A model generated the notes under the pieces. That model saw only the letters and a program-made list of their open reading frames with translations, did not search any database and was not told the origin of the DNA. DNA of 64,000 nucleotides, from the NCBI RefSeq assembly GCF_001514145.1, contig NZ_KQ948656.1, positions 186,001 to 250,000 on the forward strand, given 5' to 3'. Each line of letters opens with the position of its first letter. Position 1 is the first letter of the stretch. This document shows, in pieces, positions 9,977-18,984 of this stretch. The translations under genes were made by a program, and so were the position numbers. Origin of the DNA: Streptomyces canus (GTDB lineage: Bacteria > Actinomycetota > Actinomycetes > Streptomycetales > Streptomycetaceae).

Positions 9977-11080
9977 CTATCGGAGGTTCGCCCGCACCAG
10001 CAGATAGACGAGGAAGGGGCCGCCGATCGCGGCGGTGACCACGCCGACCGGGAGACTGATCGGCAGCGCCGTGCGCGCGACCAGGTCCGCGCCGATCAAC
10101 AGCAACGCTCCCACCAGGCCGGAGGCGACCATCGGCGGCGTCGGGCAGCGCGCCAGACGCATCGCCACCTGCGGCGCCACCAACGCGACGAACGGGACCG
10201 GGCCCGCCGCGCTCACCGCCACGGCGGCCAGCAGGACGGCGCACAGCAGCAGCACGGCCCGCACCATCGCGTACCGGACGCCCAGGCCCGCGGCAACCTC
10301 GTCGCCGAAGTGCATCGGCTTGAACTGGAACGCGGCACACGACACGACGACCAGGAGGACGAGCGAGCACCACAGTGCCACCCACACCTCGTCCCACGAC
10401 CGGTTGTCCAGCGAGCCGACCAGCCACGCCTGGGCCCGGGCCACATCCCTGATGTCGGCCGTGACCAGCAGCCAGGTCGTGATGGCCTCCATCACGGCGC
10501 TCACGGAGATGCCGATGAGGATGAGCCGGAAGCCGTCGATGCCGCGCCGCCACGCCAGGAAGTACACGAGCAGGCCCGTGCCGAGTCCCCCGGCGAGCGC
10601 CGCGGCGGACAGGCCCACGGAGTTGACGATCGCCGCGGAGGCTCCGCCCGACACGGTCACGAGGAACACCGAGACCGCGCTCGCGCCCCCGGTGATCCCC
10701 AGGATGTCCGGGCTGGCCAACGGATTGCGCGCGATGGACTGCGTGATCGCCCCGGACACCCCCAGGGCGATGCCGACGACGAGCCCGGCCAGGGCGCGCG
10801 GCATCCTCAGGTCCATGATCACGAACTCGTCGACCCGCTCGCCCCCGCCGAAGATCGTGGCGATCACCCGGGACAGACCGATGGGGAAGTCCCCGACGCC
10901 GATGGACACGCAGAACACCAGGAAGGTCGCCGCCGCCAGCAGAAGCGTGACGGACACGAACCAGGGTCGCCACACGAAAGACACCTGGCCGAGCCGCACG
11001 CCCGGCGCCACCGAGGGCTTCACGTGTGTCCCGTCCGGCTTCAGGTCTGTCCCGTCCGGCTTCAACTCTCTCCCGCTCAT
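9977..11080 (-). CDS. cchD: Iron-siderophore ABC permease (FecCD family)
   Basis: 367-aa polytopic membrane protein of the FecCD family. Family motifs include LRMPRALAGLVVGIALGVSG and the coupling-loop region GPVPFVALVAPQVAMRLA. The start is ATG 11080, whose A begins an ATGA overlap with the cchC stop. The cytoplasmic N-terminus carries a short LKPDGT tandem repeat before the first helix. It pairs with CchC as the two-permease channel. Confidence 0.93.
   Translation of the reverse strand: MSGRELKPDGTDLKPDGTHVKPSVAPGVRLGQVSFVWRPWFVSVTLLLAAATFLVFCVSIGVGDFPIGLSRVIATIFGGGERVDEFVIMDLRMPRALAGLVVGIALGVSGAITQSIARNPLASPDILGITGGASAVSVFLVTVSGGASAAIVNSVGLSAAALAGGLGTGLLVYFLAWRRGIDGFRLILIGISVSAVMEAITTWLLVTADIRDVARAQAWLVGSLDNRSWDEVWVALWCSLVLLVVVSCAAFQFKPMHFGDEVAAGLGVRYAMVRAVLLLCAVLLAAVAVSAAGPVPFVALVAPQVAMRLARCPTPPMVASGLVGALLLIGADLVARTALPISLPVGVVTAAIGGPFLVYLLVRANLR
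11027..11065. repeat. 21-bp tandem repeat in cchD 5' end
   Basis: Two copies of TGTCCCGTCCGGCTTCAR stand at 11027-11044 and 11048-11065, period 21 bp. On the minus strand they encode ELKPDGT-DLKPDGT in the N-terminus of CchD. A decayed third copy (HVKPS) follows. The in-frame period suggests slippage growth in an unconstrained N-terminal tail. Confidence 0.8.
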
Positions 11081-12135
11081 GCGTTCTTGAACTTTCCGCG
11101 CCACACCAGAACGGCGAAGAACGGGGCGCCGAGGAGGGCCACGACGACACCGGCGTCCAGCTCGCCCGGCCGCACCACCAGGCGCCCCACGATGTCGCAG
11201 ACCAGCAGGATGATGGCTCCGAGCAGACCCGCGTACGGCACCAGCCAGCGATAGTCCGGCCCGGTCAGATACCGGGCCACGTGGGCCACCATGAGCCCGA
11301 GGAACGCGATGGGGCCGCACGCCGCCGTCGCCGCACCCGCCAGCAGGGTGATGGCCACGATGCCGACGGTCCGGCTCAGCGCGATGTTCGCGCCCAGCCC
11401 CCGCGCCACGTCCTCGCCCAGGTTGAGCAGGTTGATGGTGGGCAGCGTGGTCAGCGCCAGCACCAGGCCGACCGCGATGAACCCGGTCACCGGCCAGATG
11501 ACGTCGAATCCGACACCTGCGACGGAACCCGCGTTCCAGAACCGCAGCGCGTTCAGCGAGGCCTGGTTGGACAGCGCGACCGCCGTGGTCATCGCCATGA
11601 GGAACACCGTGATCCCCTGCCCGGCCAGTGCGAGCGTCAACGGGTTGCCGGCCCCGCGCCCGATGCTCGCCAGCCCGAACACGACGACACCGGCGAGGGC
11701 CGCGCCCAGGAAGGCGAACCAGACGTACTGGAACGGGTTGGAGAACCCGAACACCGCGATCACCGACACCACGGCGAACGAGGCGCCGGTGTTCACCCCC
11801 AGCAGGCCCGTGTCGGCGATCGGGTTCCGCGTGTAGCCCTGGATCAACGCCCCGGCGATCCCCAGGGCGACGCCCGCCACGATCGCGAGCACCGTCCGGG
11901 GCACCCGCACGGTCTCCACGATGAGCCTGATCTCGGTGAGCCGCTGGTCGGAGTCCGGCGCCGCGAACAACCCGTGCCACACCTCGGCGGGACTCAGCGC
12001 GCGCGCCCCCACCGCCAACGACACCGCCCCCGTGATCACGAGGATCACCACAAGCGTGCCCAAACCCACAACCCGTCGCCGACGGGCCTCTGTTGTGCCC
12101 CTGGGCGTGGAGCGCTCCACTGTCGTCGTGCCCAT
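11077..12135 (-). CDS. cchC: Iron-siderophore ABC permease (FecCD family)
   Basis: 352-aa FecCD-type permease, partner of CchD. Recognisable motifs are VRVPRTVLAIVAGVALGIAG, the substrate-path segment NPIADTGLLGVNTGASF and the coupling region GPIAFLGLMVAHVAR. Start ATG 12135 gives MGTTTVERS. The upstream extension to 12204 has no membrane or family features. The gene overlaps cchD by ATGA, and cchB lies 110 bp upstream across a G-rich spacer, so cchB-cchC-cchD is probably one transcript. Confidence 0.92.
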   Translation of the reverse strand: MGTTTVERSTPRGTTEARRRRVVGLGTLVVILVITGAVSLAVGARALSPAEVWHGLFAAPDSDQRLTEIRLIVETVRVPRTVLAIVAGVALGIAGALIQGYTRNPIADTGLLGVNTGASFAVVSVIAVFGFSNPFQYVWFAFLGAALAGVVVFGLASIGRGAGNPLTLALAGQGITVFLMAMTTAVALSNQASLNALRFWNAGSVAGVGFDVIWPVTGFIAVGLVLALTTLPTINLLNLGEDVARGLGANIALSRTVGIVAITLLAGAATAACGPIAFLGLMVAHVARYLTGPDYRWLVPYAGLLGAIILLVCDIVGRLVVRPGELDAGVVVALLGAPFFAVLVWRGKFKNA

Positions 12136-12246
12136 GTCGAGGTACGTTATCCCTTTGCTTTCACGGGGGTTGCTCGGTGCCGCGCCTGTTGGGTGCGGTA
12201 CCACCGGGCGGGGCGGGGCTGTGGGGGGGGCGGGACCGGCGGCGGG

Positions 12247-13602
12247 CTAGCGGGCGGTGCTGCCGATTCCGTCGGCGACCGGACGGGCCTGGCCGGATGC
12301 GGACTTGAGACCCCGGCCGAGGACCGAGTCCAGGATTTCGCCGACCCTGATCGCGGTGTTGGACAGCAGCGGCGAGGTGATCCCGTGCGTGTGCTCCGTG
12401 CCGCCCTGCAGGTAGATGCCGCAGCGCAGGTCGGGTTCGGTCGCGATGCGGTAGTCGCGCTCGACGCGGACGCGGCCCTCGTCGTCGCGCAGGCAGCGGT
12501 CCGCGACCTCGCCGAGCAGGCCAATGGGGTCGGCGGGGCTGTAGCCGGTGGCGAAGACCACGACGTCCGCGTCCAGGTCGGTCTCCTCGCCGGTGACCAG
12601 GGACGTCACGGTGGCACGGACCCTGTCGGGCGTTTCCTTGACGTCGGTCAGCCGGGACACGTTGAGGAAGCGCAGCCGCTCGGTGCCGAGGACCTTCTCC
12701 CGGTACATCTGCCCGTACAGGTCGTCGATCAGGTCGATGTCCACCACGGAGTAGTTGGTGTTGCCGTGGTAGTCCATCAGCCGGCGTTTGACGTCCTCGG
12801 GCGCGGCGAAGTACTCGTCGACCGCCTCGGGGTCGAAGATCCGGTTGGCGAAGCTGCTGTCGTCGGCCGGGCTGTAGCCGTAGCGGGAGAAGACCGCGCA
12901 GACCTCGGCCCCGGGGAAGCGGCGGTGCAGGTAGGCGACGTTCTCGGCGGCACTCTGCCCGGCACCCACGACGACGAACCGGGAGGGCGAGGTGCCCTCC
13001 AACCCGTCGGCCTTGGCCAGCAGTTCGGAGTTGTGCCAGACGCGGTCGCCGCGCTCCACACCCTCCGGCACGAGGGGACGCAGACCGGTACCGATGACGA
13101 GGTTGCGGGCCCGGTGCACCGCGAGCCCCTCCCCCGACCGGACCGTCACGTCCAGGTACTCCACGGCTCCGTCACGGACGACGGGCGCGACGCCGACGAC
13201 CTCGTGGCCGTAGGAGACCATGTCGTCGACCTGGGCGGCGGCCCACTCGAAGTAGTCGTGGAACTCCACCCGCAGCGGGAAGAGGTTCTTGTGGTTGATG
13301 AAGTCGATCAGCCGTCCCTTGCTCTGCAGGTAGCAGAGGAAGCTGAACTCGCTGGACGGGTTCCGAAGCGTCACCAGGTCCTTGAGGAAGGACACCTGCA
13401 TGGTCGCGTCGTCGATCAGCATGCCTCGGTGCCAGCCGAAGCTCGGCTGCTGCTCGAAGAAGTGAGCGCTGATCGCCTCCTGCCCGCCGACGCGTGCGTT
13501 GTGCTCGCTGAGTGCGATCGCCATGGCCACATTGGACGGTCCGAAGCCGATGCCAATGAGGTCGTGGACCGGTGGTACGTCACCAGGAAGAACCTGCGAC
13601 AT
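12247..13602 (-). CDS. cchB: L-ornithine N5-monooxygenase
   Basis: 451-aa FAD/NADPH-dependent N-hydroxylating monooxygenase that converts ornithine to N5-hydroxyornithine, the hydroxamate precursor for coelichelin. Seen in the sequence: FAD-binding GIGFGPSNVAMA near the N-terminus, the FGWHRGMLI substrate region, NADPH-binding GAGQSAAENVAYL (about residue 210), and the ATGYSP motif near the C-terminus. The length fits the family. It is divergent from cchA across a 250-bp region with two iron boxes. Confidence 0.95.
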   Translation of the reverse strand: MSQVLPGDVPPVHDLIGIGFGPSNVAMAIALSEHNARVGGQEAISAHFFEQQPSFGWHRGMLIDDATMQVSFLKDLVTLRNPSSEFSFLCYLQSKGRLIDFINHKNLFPLRVEFHDYFEWAAAQVDDMVSYGHEVVGVAPVVRDGAVEYLDVTVRSGEGLAVHRARNLVIGTGLRPLVPEGVERGDRVWHNSELLAKADGLEGTSPSRFVVVGAGQSAAENVAYLHRRFPGAEVCAVFSRYGYSPADDSSFANRIFDPEAVDEYFAAPEDVKRRLMDYHGNTNYSVVDIDLIDDLYGQMYREKVLGTERLRFLNVSRLTDVKETPDRVRATVTSLVTGEETDLDADVVVFATGYSPADPIGLLGEVADRCLRDDEGRVRVERDYRIATEPDLRCGIYLQGGTEHTHGITSPLLSNTAIRVGEILDSVLGRGLKSASGQARPVADGIGSTAR

Positions 13603-13688
13603 GTCACTCCCATCGTGCGGGGCAGTCGCCTGCCGGGCGTGGGGAAAGCACGAAAAGTGGCACGCCGACGGAGCGACTTGCCAAGAAC

Positions 13689-13707
13689 TTAGGTGAGCCT
13701 AAGCTAA
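13689..13707. promoter_or_regulatory. Iron box, cchB side of cchB-cchA gap
   Basis: TTAGGTGAGCCTAAGCTAA matches 16 of 19 positions of the DmdR/DtxR consensus, the best box in the window. It lies 87 bp upstream of cchB and is placed to control the cchB-cchC-cchD transcript. Confidence 0.88.
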
Positions 13708-13795
13708 TCCTGTGAGGGTGTCGATAGGGCGAAACGGACAGTCGGTTCGCCGATTTACTCCGTCAACTGGGCAGCCACGCAAGGGCATTGCACAC

Positions 13796-13814
13796 TAAGG
13801 TAAGCCTTGCTTTA
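13796..13814. promoter_or_regulatory. Iron box, cchA side of cchB-cchA gap
   Basis: TAAGGTAAGCCTTGCTTTA matches 12 of 19 consensus positions and lies about 40 bp before the cchA start. With the box at 13689 it allows iron repression of both divergent transcripts. Confidence 0.65.
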
Positions 13815-13852
13815 CTGCTTTCGGTCATTCCCTGCTCTGAGGAGGAACCCCC

Positions 13853-14800
13853 ATGCGGGTCGCCATGCTCGGTTACCAGACGTGGGGGCACCGCACCCTG
13901 CAAGCCCTCCTGGACTCCGAACACGACGTGGTCCTGGTCGTGACGCATCCCAAGAGCGAACACGCCTACGAGAAGATCTGGAGCGACTCCGTCGCCGACC
14001 TCGCCGAAGAGCACGGCGTCCCGGTGCTGATCCGCAACCGCCCCGACGACGACGAACTCTTCGAGCACCTCAAGGACGCCGACCCGGACATCATCGTGGC
14101 GAACAACTGGCGGACGTGGATCCCTCCGCGCATCTTCGACCTCCCGCGCCACGGCACGCTGAACGTGCACGACTCGCTGCTGCCGAAGTACGCCGGTTTC
14201 TCCCCGCTGATCTGGGCCCTGATCAACGGCGAGCCCGAAGTGGGCGTCACCGCGCACATGATGAACGACGAACTCGACGCCGGCGACATCGTCCGGCAGG
14301 AGGCGGTCCCGGTCGGACCGACGGACACCGCAACCGACCTCTTCCACAAGACCGTCGACCTCATCGCCCCGGTCACCATCGGCGCACTCGACCTCATCGC
14401 CGCCGGGCAGACCGAGTTCACCAAGCAGGACCGGTCCCAAGCGAGCTTCTTCCACAAGCGGTCCATCGAGGACAGCCGCATCGACTGGACCTGGCCGGCG
14501 GCGGACCTCGAACGCCTGGTCCGCGCCCAGTCCGAGCCGTACCCCAGCACCTTCACCTTCCACAAGGGCAAGCGGCTCGAGGTCCTCGCCGCCGTGGTGT
14601 CCCAAGGGCACTACGGCGGCACCCCCGGCCGGATCTTCTACCGCGAGGGTGACGGCGTGGTGATCGTCGCCGGAGCCGATGCCCGCACGGGCCGCAACCC
14701 GGGCCTGGCCATCACCCGCGTGCGCACCGAGGACGGCCGGGAGATGCCCGCCACGGAGTACTTCATCTCCATGGGCGGCTACCTGACCAGCCGCCCCTGA
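13853..14800 (+). CDS. cchA: Methionyl-tRNA formyltransferase-like hydroxyornithine formyltransferase
   Basis: 315-aa formyltransferase that formylates N5-hydroxyornithine before CchH loads it. The N-terminal formyl_trans_N domain contains the Asn-x-His catalytic pair in LNVHDSLLPKY (about residue 100) and the catalytic Asp region in ELDAGDIV (about residue 143). A C-terminal OB-like domain follows. The start ATG 13853 follows GAGGAGGAACCCCC. It is transcribed away from the rest of the cluster from an iron-box promoter. Confidence 0.94.
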   Translation: MRVAMLGYQTWGHRTLQALLDSEHDVVLVVTHPKSEHAYEKIWSDSVADLAEEHGVPVLIRNRPDDDELFEHLKDADPDIIVANNWRTWIPPRIFDLPRHGTLNVHDSLLPKYAGFSPLIWALINGEPEVGVTAHMMNDELDAGDIVRQEAVPVGPTDTATDLFHKTVDLIAPVTIGALDLIAAGQTEFTKQDRSQASFFHKRSIEDSRIDWTWPAADLERLVRAQSEPYPSTFTFHKGKRLEVLAAVVSQGHYGGTPGRIFYREGDGVVIVAGADARTGRNPGLAITRVRTEDGREMPATEYFISMGGYLTSRP

Positions 14801-14818
14801 CGGACCGGCGGCCAGGCC

Positions 14819-15090
14819 TCAACGGATGGTGGACGACTGCCCCGGCCACCGACCCGCCGTGAGCAGATACCCGCTGGCTCCGAGCAGCGTCGGCTCGGAC
14901 TCGGTGCGCCGGTTCGCCGCCAGGACGGCTCGCGGCGTTCCGGGTCGTCCAGCCAGTCCTCGACGCCACCATGCCAGGCGACGCCGCCCTCGACGCCGTA
15001 CTGGCGCCCGACGGCGAGCCCGGCCTCGGTGAACTCGGCCGGCGTCTCTTCGGGGCGGGCGAAGCAGACGACGCTCGGGGCGGTCGGAGG
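14819..15090 (-). pseudogene. Remnant of an unidentified minus-strand gene
   Basis: Two coding-like minus-strand segments join only across a frameshift. The upstream part reads VVCFARPEETPAEFTEAG...WHGGVEDWLDDPERR. The downstream part continues in another frame as AVLAANRRTESEPTLLGASG...STIR and ends at a stop at 14819. Both halves have Streptomyces-like third-position bias, and no start codon with a ribosome site is visible. I do not recognise the family. It faces the VOC fragment at 15108. Confidence 0.4.
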
Positions 15091-15107
15091 TGCCGCCGTG
15101 GACGGCC

Positions 15108-15239
15108 GTGCGGCTGTGGCTCCAGGTGACGGGCGTGGCCGCGGCGCACGAGGAACTGCGGGGCGGGGGCCTCGACCTGGTGCGACCGCCGGTCGACCTG
15201 CCGGCCGGCCATCCGATCCGGTGCCGGCCGGGGATCTGA
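15108..15239 (+). pseudogene. VOC/glyoxalase C-terminal fragment
   Basis: A 43-residue plus-strand reading, VRLWLQVTGVAAAHEELR...LVRPPVDLPAG, resembles the second half of a vicinal-oxygen-chelate domain (the beta strand, the xVxDVxAAHEEL helix, then the RPPxDxPxG turn). It ends at TGA 15239 before the usual metal-binding DPDGN segment. Nothing homologous is seen upstream, so this is a decayed fragment. The assignment rests on pattern alone. Confidence 0.4.
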
Positions 15240-15241
15240 GC

Positions 15242-16156
15242 TCAGCACTGCCGGTGCTCCCAGCGCCGGTCGGTGCGGGTCAGTTCGCGGAAGCCTGCCG
15301 AGGTCAGACGGTCGATCGCCGCCTGGTCGGTCGAGGGTTCGCAGGCGAGGAGACGGTCCACCCCGCACAGGCGCAGCCAGTCGGCGGCCTGGCCGAGGAG
15401 CCACTGTTCCAGGCCCGTGCCGTACGCCCCCGAGTCGATGTGCAGGTTGCCGATGTCGGCGAGGCCGGCGGCACGGGCGTGCCGTTCCGGGCGGGCCAGG
15501 GAGGTGTCGACCTCGATGAAGCCGAGGGCGCGCCCGCTGTCGTGCGCTGTGAGACGGGTGCCGCACTCCCCCAGCGTGCGCTGGACGGTGATGCCCGGGC
15601 GGGCCTCGGCGGGTGGCAGGTCGGGCACCCGCGCGATCAGGATCACCTCCGTGTCGCCGACATGCCGAAAGCCTGCACGTTCGAAGGCGGCACGGATATG
15701 CGGCCAGTTGCGGGGCAGGCCGTACACCGCGGGTGCGGGCACCTCTCCGCCGGCGTACCGGGACCGTACGTTCCACCGGGCGAGCTGGGCCAGGCAGGCG
15801 CCCATCAGCACGTCGGCGGCCTCGTCGGCGTCCGGCCGGAAGGAGGCCGGCGGATGGCACAGAAACCAGTCGATCTCCCCGATGTCCCGGTAGGACTCGC
15901 CGACCTCCGGGCCGGACCGGTAGCGCAGCAGATGCGCGGCGGCGATCACGTGGTCGCGCTGCTCGGCGACGAGGGTGACACGTTCGCTCACCCACGGGTC
16001 GGTGATGAACTCATCGGGCTGCCGCTCCAGGGCACTGAGTACCGTGTTCGTCGAGACGGAGACGCCGGGGACGACGGCGGCGACATGCGCGTTGACCAGG
16101 TCGGTGAGCTGGTCGCGATCGTCGCGGCGGAAGGGGCGCACCGTGAGCGCGGGCAT
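15242..16156 (-). CDS. GNAT-family N-acetyltransferase
   Basis: 304-aa protein beginning MPALTVRPFRRDDRDQL, a typical acetyltransferase start. The ATG 16156 is preceded by GGAGGTCCCC. Two GNAT-like halves can be seen: residues about 1-150 and a C-terminal half with ALGFIEVD, DIGNLHIDSGAYGTGLEQWLLGQAADWLR (acetyl-CoA region) and a final substrate strand. The substrate is unknown. It is a single gene between remnants and a divergent VOC gene. Confidence 0.8.
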   Translation of the reverse strand: MPALTVRPFRRDDRDQLTDLVNAHVAAVVPGVSVSTNTVLSALERQPDEFITDPWVSERVTLVAEQRDHVIAAAHLLRYRSGPEVGESYRDIGEIDWFLCHPPASFRPDADEAADVLMGACLAQLARWNVRSRYAGGEVPAPAVYGLPRNWPHIRAAFERAGFRHVGDTEVILIARVPDLPPAEARPGITVQRTLGECGTRLTAHDSGRALGFIEVDTSLARPERHARAAGLADIGNLHIDSGAYGTGLEQWLLGQAADWLRLCGVDRLLACEPSTDQAAIDRLTSAGFRELTRTDRRWEHRQC

Positions 16157-16336
16157 GCGGGGACCTCCGGGTCCTGAGGGATGAGCGCTGGAGGCCGCCA
16201 TGCGGTGCGGTACGGGGTGAGGGTACGGCGGTCCGTGCGCCGCGCGCCACCCTGTTGCCGCCGGATGGCCGGGGCCATGGCCCGGGCTTAGCGTGCTGGA
16301 GGGGGCCGCAGAGCAATTCGCTCCGGGAGGAACACC

Positions 16337-17101
16337 ATGAAGTTCGACAAGCCGGTGACCGGTGGCCCCTGCTGGACGGAGCTGGGGACCGACGACGTGG
16401 AGGCGGCCAAGCGGTTCTACGCGGAGCTGTTCGGCTGGCGCCCCGAGACGGATCGGCGCGCGGAGGCCGGGGGCTACACCGTGGCGCACCTCGGCGACGC
16501 GGCGGTCGCGGCACTGACCCCGCTGTACCAGGAGTCGCAGCCGGTGGCCTGGAACGTGTCGTTCGCGGTGACGGACGCCGACGCCGCCGCGCGGAAGCTG
16601 ACCGAGGCCGGCGGCACGGTCCTGGTCGGACCGATGGACGTGTTCGACGTGGGCCGTTTCACCGTGGCCCTCGATCCGGCCGGCGCGGCCTTCCAGCTCT
16701 GGCAGGCCCGGTCCTTCCCGGGCGCCGGACTGTTCAACGCACCCGGTTCGCTGGGCTGGGTGGAGCTGATGACCCGGGCCCCCGAGCGGGCCGTGGCCTT
16801 CTACACGACGGTGTTCGGCTGGAGCGTCAACGCCTCGGAGCACTACACGCAGTGGGGCCTGGACGGCGCCGACTTCGGTGGCATGGTGACCATGGACGAC
16901 AAGTTCCCGCCCGAGGTGCCGCCGCACTGGCTGCCGTACTTCGCCGTCGAGGACGTGGACACCACCACGGCCACCGCGACCTCGGCGGGCGGGACCGTCC
17001 TCATGGAACCCACCTCCGTCCCCGACGGCCCTCGCATCGCCGTACTGCGGGACCCGCAGGGAGCGGTGTTCGGCGTGTACCTCGCGGGAGACGAGGGCTG
17101 A
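16337..17101 (+). CDS. Two-domain VOC family protein
   Basis: 254-aa protein with two tandem vicinal-oxygen-chelate domains, each beginning with a W-E/V-L...A..FY..LFGW motif (residues about 13-35 and 140-165) and ending with a DP.GA.F strand. This CFP-30/glyoxalase-like arrangement is common in Streptomyces. The start ATG 16337 follows GGAGGAACACC. The reaction cannot be told from sequence; hydroxylase, dioxygenase and binding roles all occur in the family. Confidence 0.85.
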   Translation: MKFDKPVTGGPCWTELGTDDVEAAKRFYAELFGWRPETDRRAEAGGYTVAHLGDAAVAALTPLYQESQPVAWNVSFAVTDADAAARKLTEAGGTVLVGPMDVFDVGRFTVALDPAGAAFQLWQARSFPGAGLFNAPGSLGWVELMTRAPERAVAFYTTVFGWSVNASEHYTQWGLDGADFGGMVTMDDKFPPEVPPHWLPYFAVEDVDTTTATATSAGGTVLMEPTSVPDGPRIAVLRDPQGAVFGVYLAGDEG

Positions 17102-17290
17102 GAAACGGGAACGCGGAACAACGGGATAACGGGATGCGGACGGTCACCGGGGCCGTATAGCGTCCGAGGCGTGCGTTGATCCTCGGCGCGGCGGCACACG
17201 ATCGCCGCGGACGGAGCGGCCACCCTCCCGTAGGCACAACGGCAAGGGCGGTCCGCGTGTTCCCGCCCCCCTCGCGCCCGGGAGATCCCA

Positions 17291-18073
17291 ATGACGCATG
17301 TGACCCCCCAACCCCCGCTGTCCTACGAGGAGTTCCTCGCCCGCGCCACAGCGGACCCGGGCGTCGCCGGCCTCCTGCTGAAGGGCTCGCGCGCCCACGA
17401 CGGCATGACCACCGAGCACTCCGACCACGACGTGTACGTCATCCTCGCCAGCGGGTCCCCGAGCGAACTCGCGGCCCTCGACGGCCATCGCTCCCCCGGC
17501 CTCGACCTCGTCGTCACCACGGTCGACGGCCTGCGTCGGCTTGGCGGCTGGGAGCGGTACGCCCTCGCCCGTGCCCGGGTCCTGGTCGACCGGCTCGACG
17601 GGGAGATCGCGGAGATCGTCGCCGCCAAGGCACTCCTGGGCGAGGAGGAGGCGCTCCACGCGGCGACCGGCCCGCTGGACGCCTACGCCAACTCGCTCTA
17701 CCGGTCCGTCAAGAACGCCCGCGACGGCCATCCGCTCGCCGCCAGGTTGGACGCCGCCGACAGCATGGGGCAGTTGCTGGAGCTGCTGTTCGCACTCGAC
17801 CGGCGTCCCCGGCCCTATAACAAGTACCTGGTGTGGGAGCTGGAGCGGTTCCCGCTGCCCGGGTGGGAGACCGACGCCCTGCTGGATGCCGTCGGACACA
17901 TCGCGGCCACGGGTGCAGTGAGTCTCCAGCAGCGGCTGTTCGCGCGGGTCGAGGAGGTGGCACGGCGGGCCGGTCACGGCCCCACGCTCGACGCGTGGGG
18001 CGACGACCTACGGCTCATGCGGCCCCGGGAACCCGGCTCCGGAACGGCCGCGTCACCGTCACCCGGTCGATGA
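17291..18073 (+). CDS. Nucleotidyltransferase-fold protein
   Basis: 260-aa protein with an N-terminal nucleotidyltransferase motif GSRAHDGMTTEHSDHDVYVI (residues about 35-55). It shows the GS helix start and a DxD-like HSDHDV metal site of the Pol-beta superfamily, as in aminoglycoside-modifying and DUF4111-type enzymes. The remainder is helical. The start ATG 17291 follows GGGAGATCCCA. The true substrate is not known, and an antibiotic-resistance role is possible but unsupported. Confidence 0.75.
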   Translation: MTHVTPQPPLSYEEFLARATADPGVAGLLLKGSRAHDGMTTEHSDHDVYVILASGSPSELAALDGHRSPGLDLVVTTVDGLRRLGGWERYALARARVLVDRLDGEIAEIVAAKALLGEEEALHAATGPLDAYANSLYRSVKNARDGHPLAARLDAADSMGQLLELLFALDRRPRPYNKYLVWELERFPLPGWETDALLDAVGHIAATGAVSLQQRLFARVEEVARRAGHGPTLDAWGDDLRLMRPREPGSGTAASPSPGR

Positions 18074-18285
18074 CGGGTGTACGCGGAACGCTGACCGTGC
18101 GGGTTACGCATGACGCCGTCGAGGCCGGGGAGTTCGTCGGCGGTGAAGGTGGCCGTGTTGGCGTCCTGATCGACAGTGACCATTGAGAGTGACGGGGAGT
18201 AGATCGCGCCACGAGGACGGCGAGCGGCCCGACGCCGGCCGAGTCACGCCAAAGCCGGCGTGTCAGTGCGGCGGAGAACCACCCG

Positions 18286-18462
18286 TCCCTTGCCCGCACG
18301 CTCGGAGTCACACCCAGCGCCGTGTCCCAGCATCTTCTCTCGGTGCCGGCAGCGTGTGGCCTGGTCGCCCGAGCACGGGTCGGGCGGACAGTGCTGTATG
18401 CGCGCAGCGAGCTCGGAGAACGGCTCACCGCGCGCCGGGGATCCCCCGGGGCGCAGCATTGA
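18286..18462 (+). pseudogene. ArsR-type winged-helix regulator fragment
   Basis: The reading SLARTLGVTPSAVSQHLLSV followed by GLVARARVGRTVLYARSELGERLTA is a near-textbook ArsR recognition helix plus wing. It ends at TGA 18462. The frame opens only shortly upstream and has no start codon or ribosome site, and the upstream half of an ArsR/DUF5937-type protein is missing. It is therefore a truncated remnant, one of several decayed genes in this stretch. Confidence 0.55.
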
Positions 18463-18642
18463 CATGCTGCCGGCTTGAACTCTGAGCCCGGCCACTCATC
18501 GACGGACCGCCACCCCTGCAATTGCGTCGGCGGTCGTCGCCCAGCAGCTCACCCGGATCGCCAGCCCGGCGAGTTCGGCCGACCACTCCTTCCCGACAAG
18601 GCGGGATGTGGCCGGCACTCACCCGCACTGCCGCACCGGAGG

Positions 18643-18840
18643 TCAGTCTGTTCGCTCCGGGTCCGTGGTGACCGTGGTCGCGGGGGTCTCGCCGGCCCGA
18701 GGCGGCGTATCGACGACGTCATCGTTCTCGGTGCTGTCGCCTTCCTTCTGCCGCCTCTTCAGGGCGAGTTCCCTGGCCATCTTCTCGGAGTACAGCCTCA
18801 TCTCAGCCTCTGTCCGGTGCTCGAACACTGTTGCCTCCAT
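18643..18840 (-). CDS. Small charged hypothetical protein
   Basis: 65-aa protein starting MEATVFEHRTEAEMRLYSEKMARELALKRR and ending in a Thr/Glu/Asp-rich tail. The first half is a strongly amphipathic, probably helical segment. Codon bias is Streptomyces-like, but no good ribosome site precedes ATG 18840 (leaderless or GAACTGG at best). It lies immediately upstream of a LAL regulator gene that ends at 18985, on the same strand. No family is recognised. Confidence 0.4.
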   Translation of the reverse strand: MEATVFEHRTEAEMRLYSEKMARELALKRRQKEGDSTENDDVVDTPPRAGETPATTVTTDPERTD

Positions 18841-18984
18841 GCCAGTTCGTAGGGTGCGGCGCGCACGGATGGGGCCGCTGGCGGCCTGCACACGTTCCGC
18901 GCTCACGCCACCGTGTGAAGGGATGACCAGATACCCCAAGCTTCTGTGACAGGACCGGTAACGGGGGGGCACTCCAGTCGCGGA

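Noticed and set aside
17974..18183. 69-codon minus-strand ORF starting MVTVDQDANTATFTADELPG
   Set aside because: The first 30 residues look coding-like, but the rest overlaps the nucleotidyltransferase gene antisense and no ribosome site is seen.
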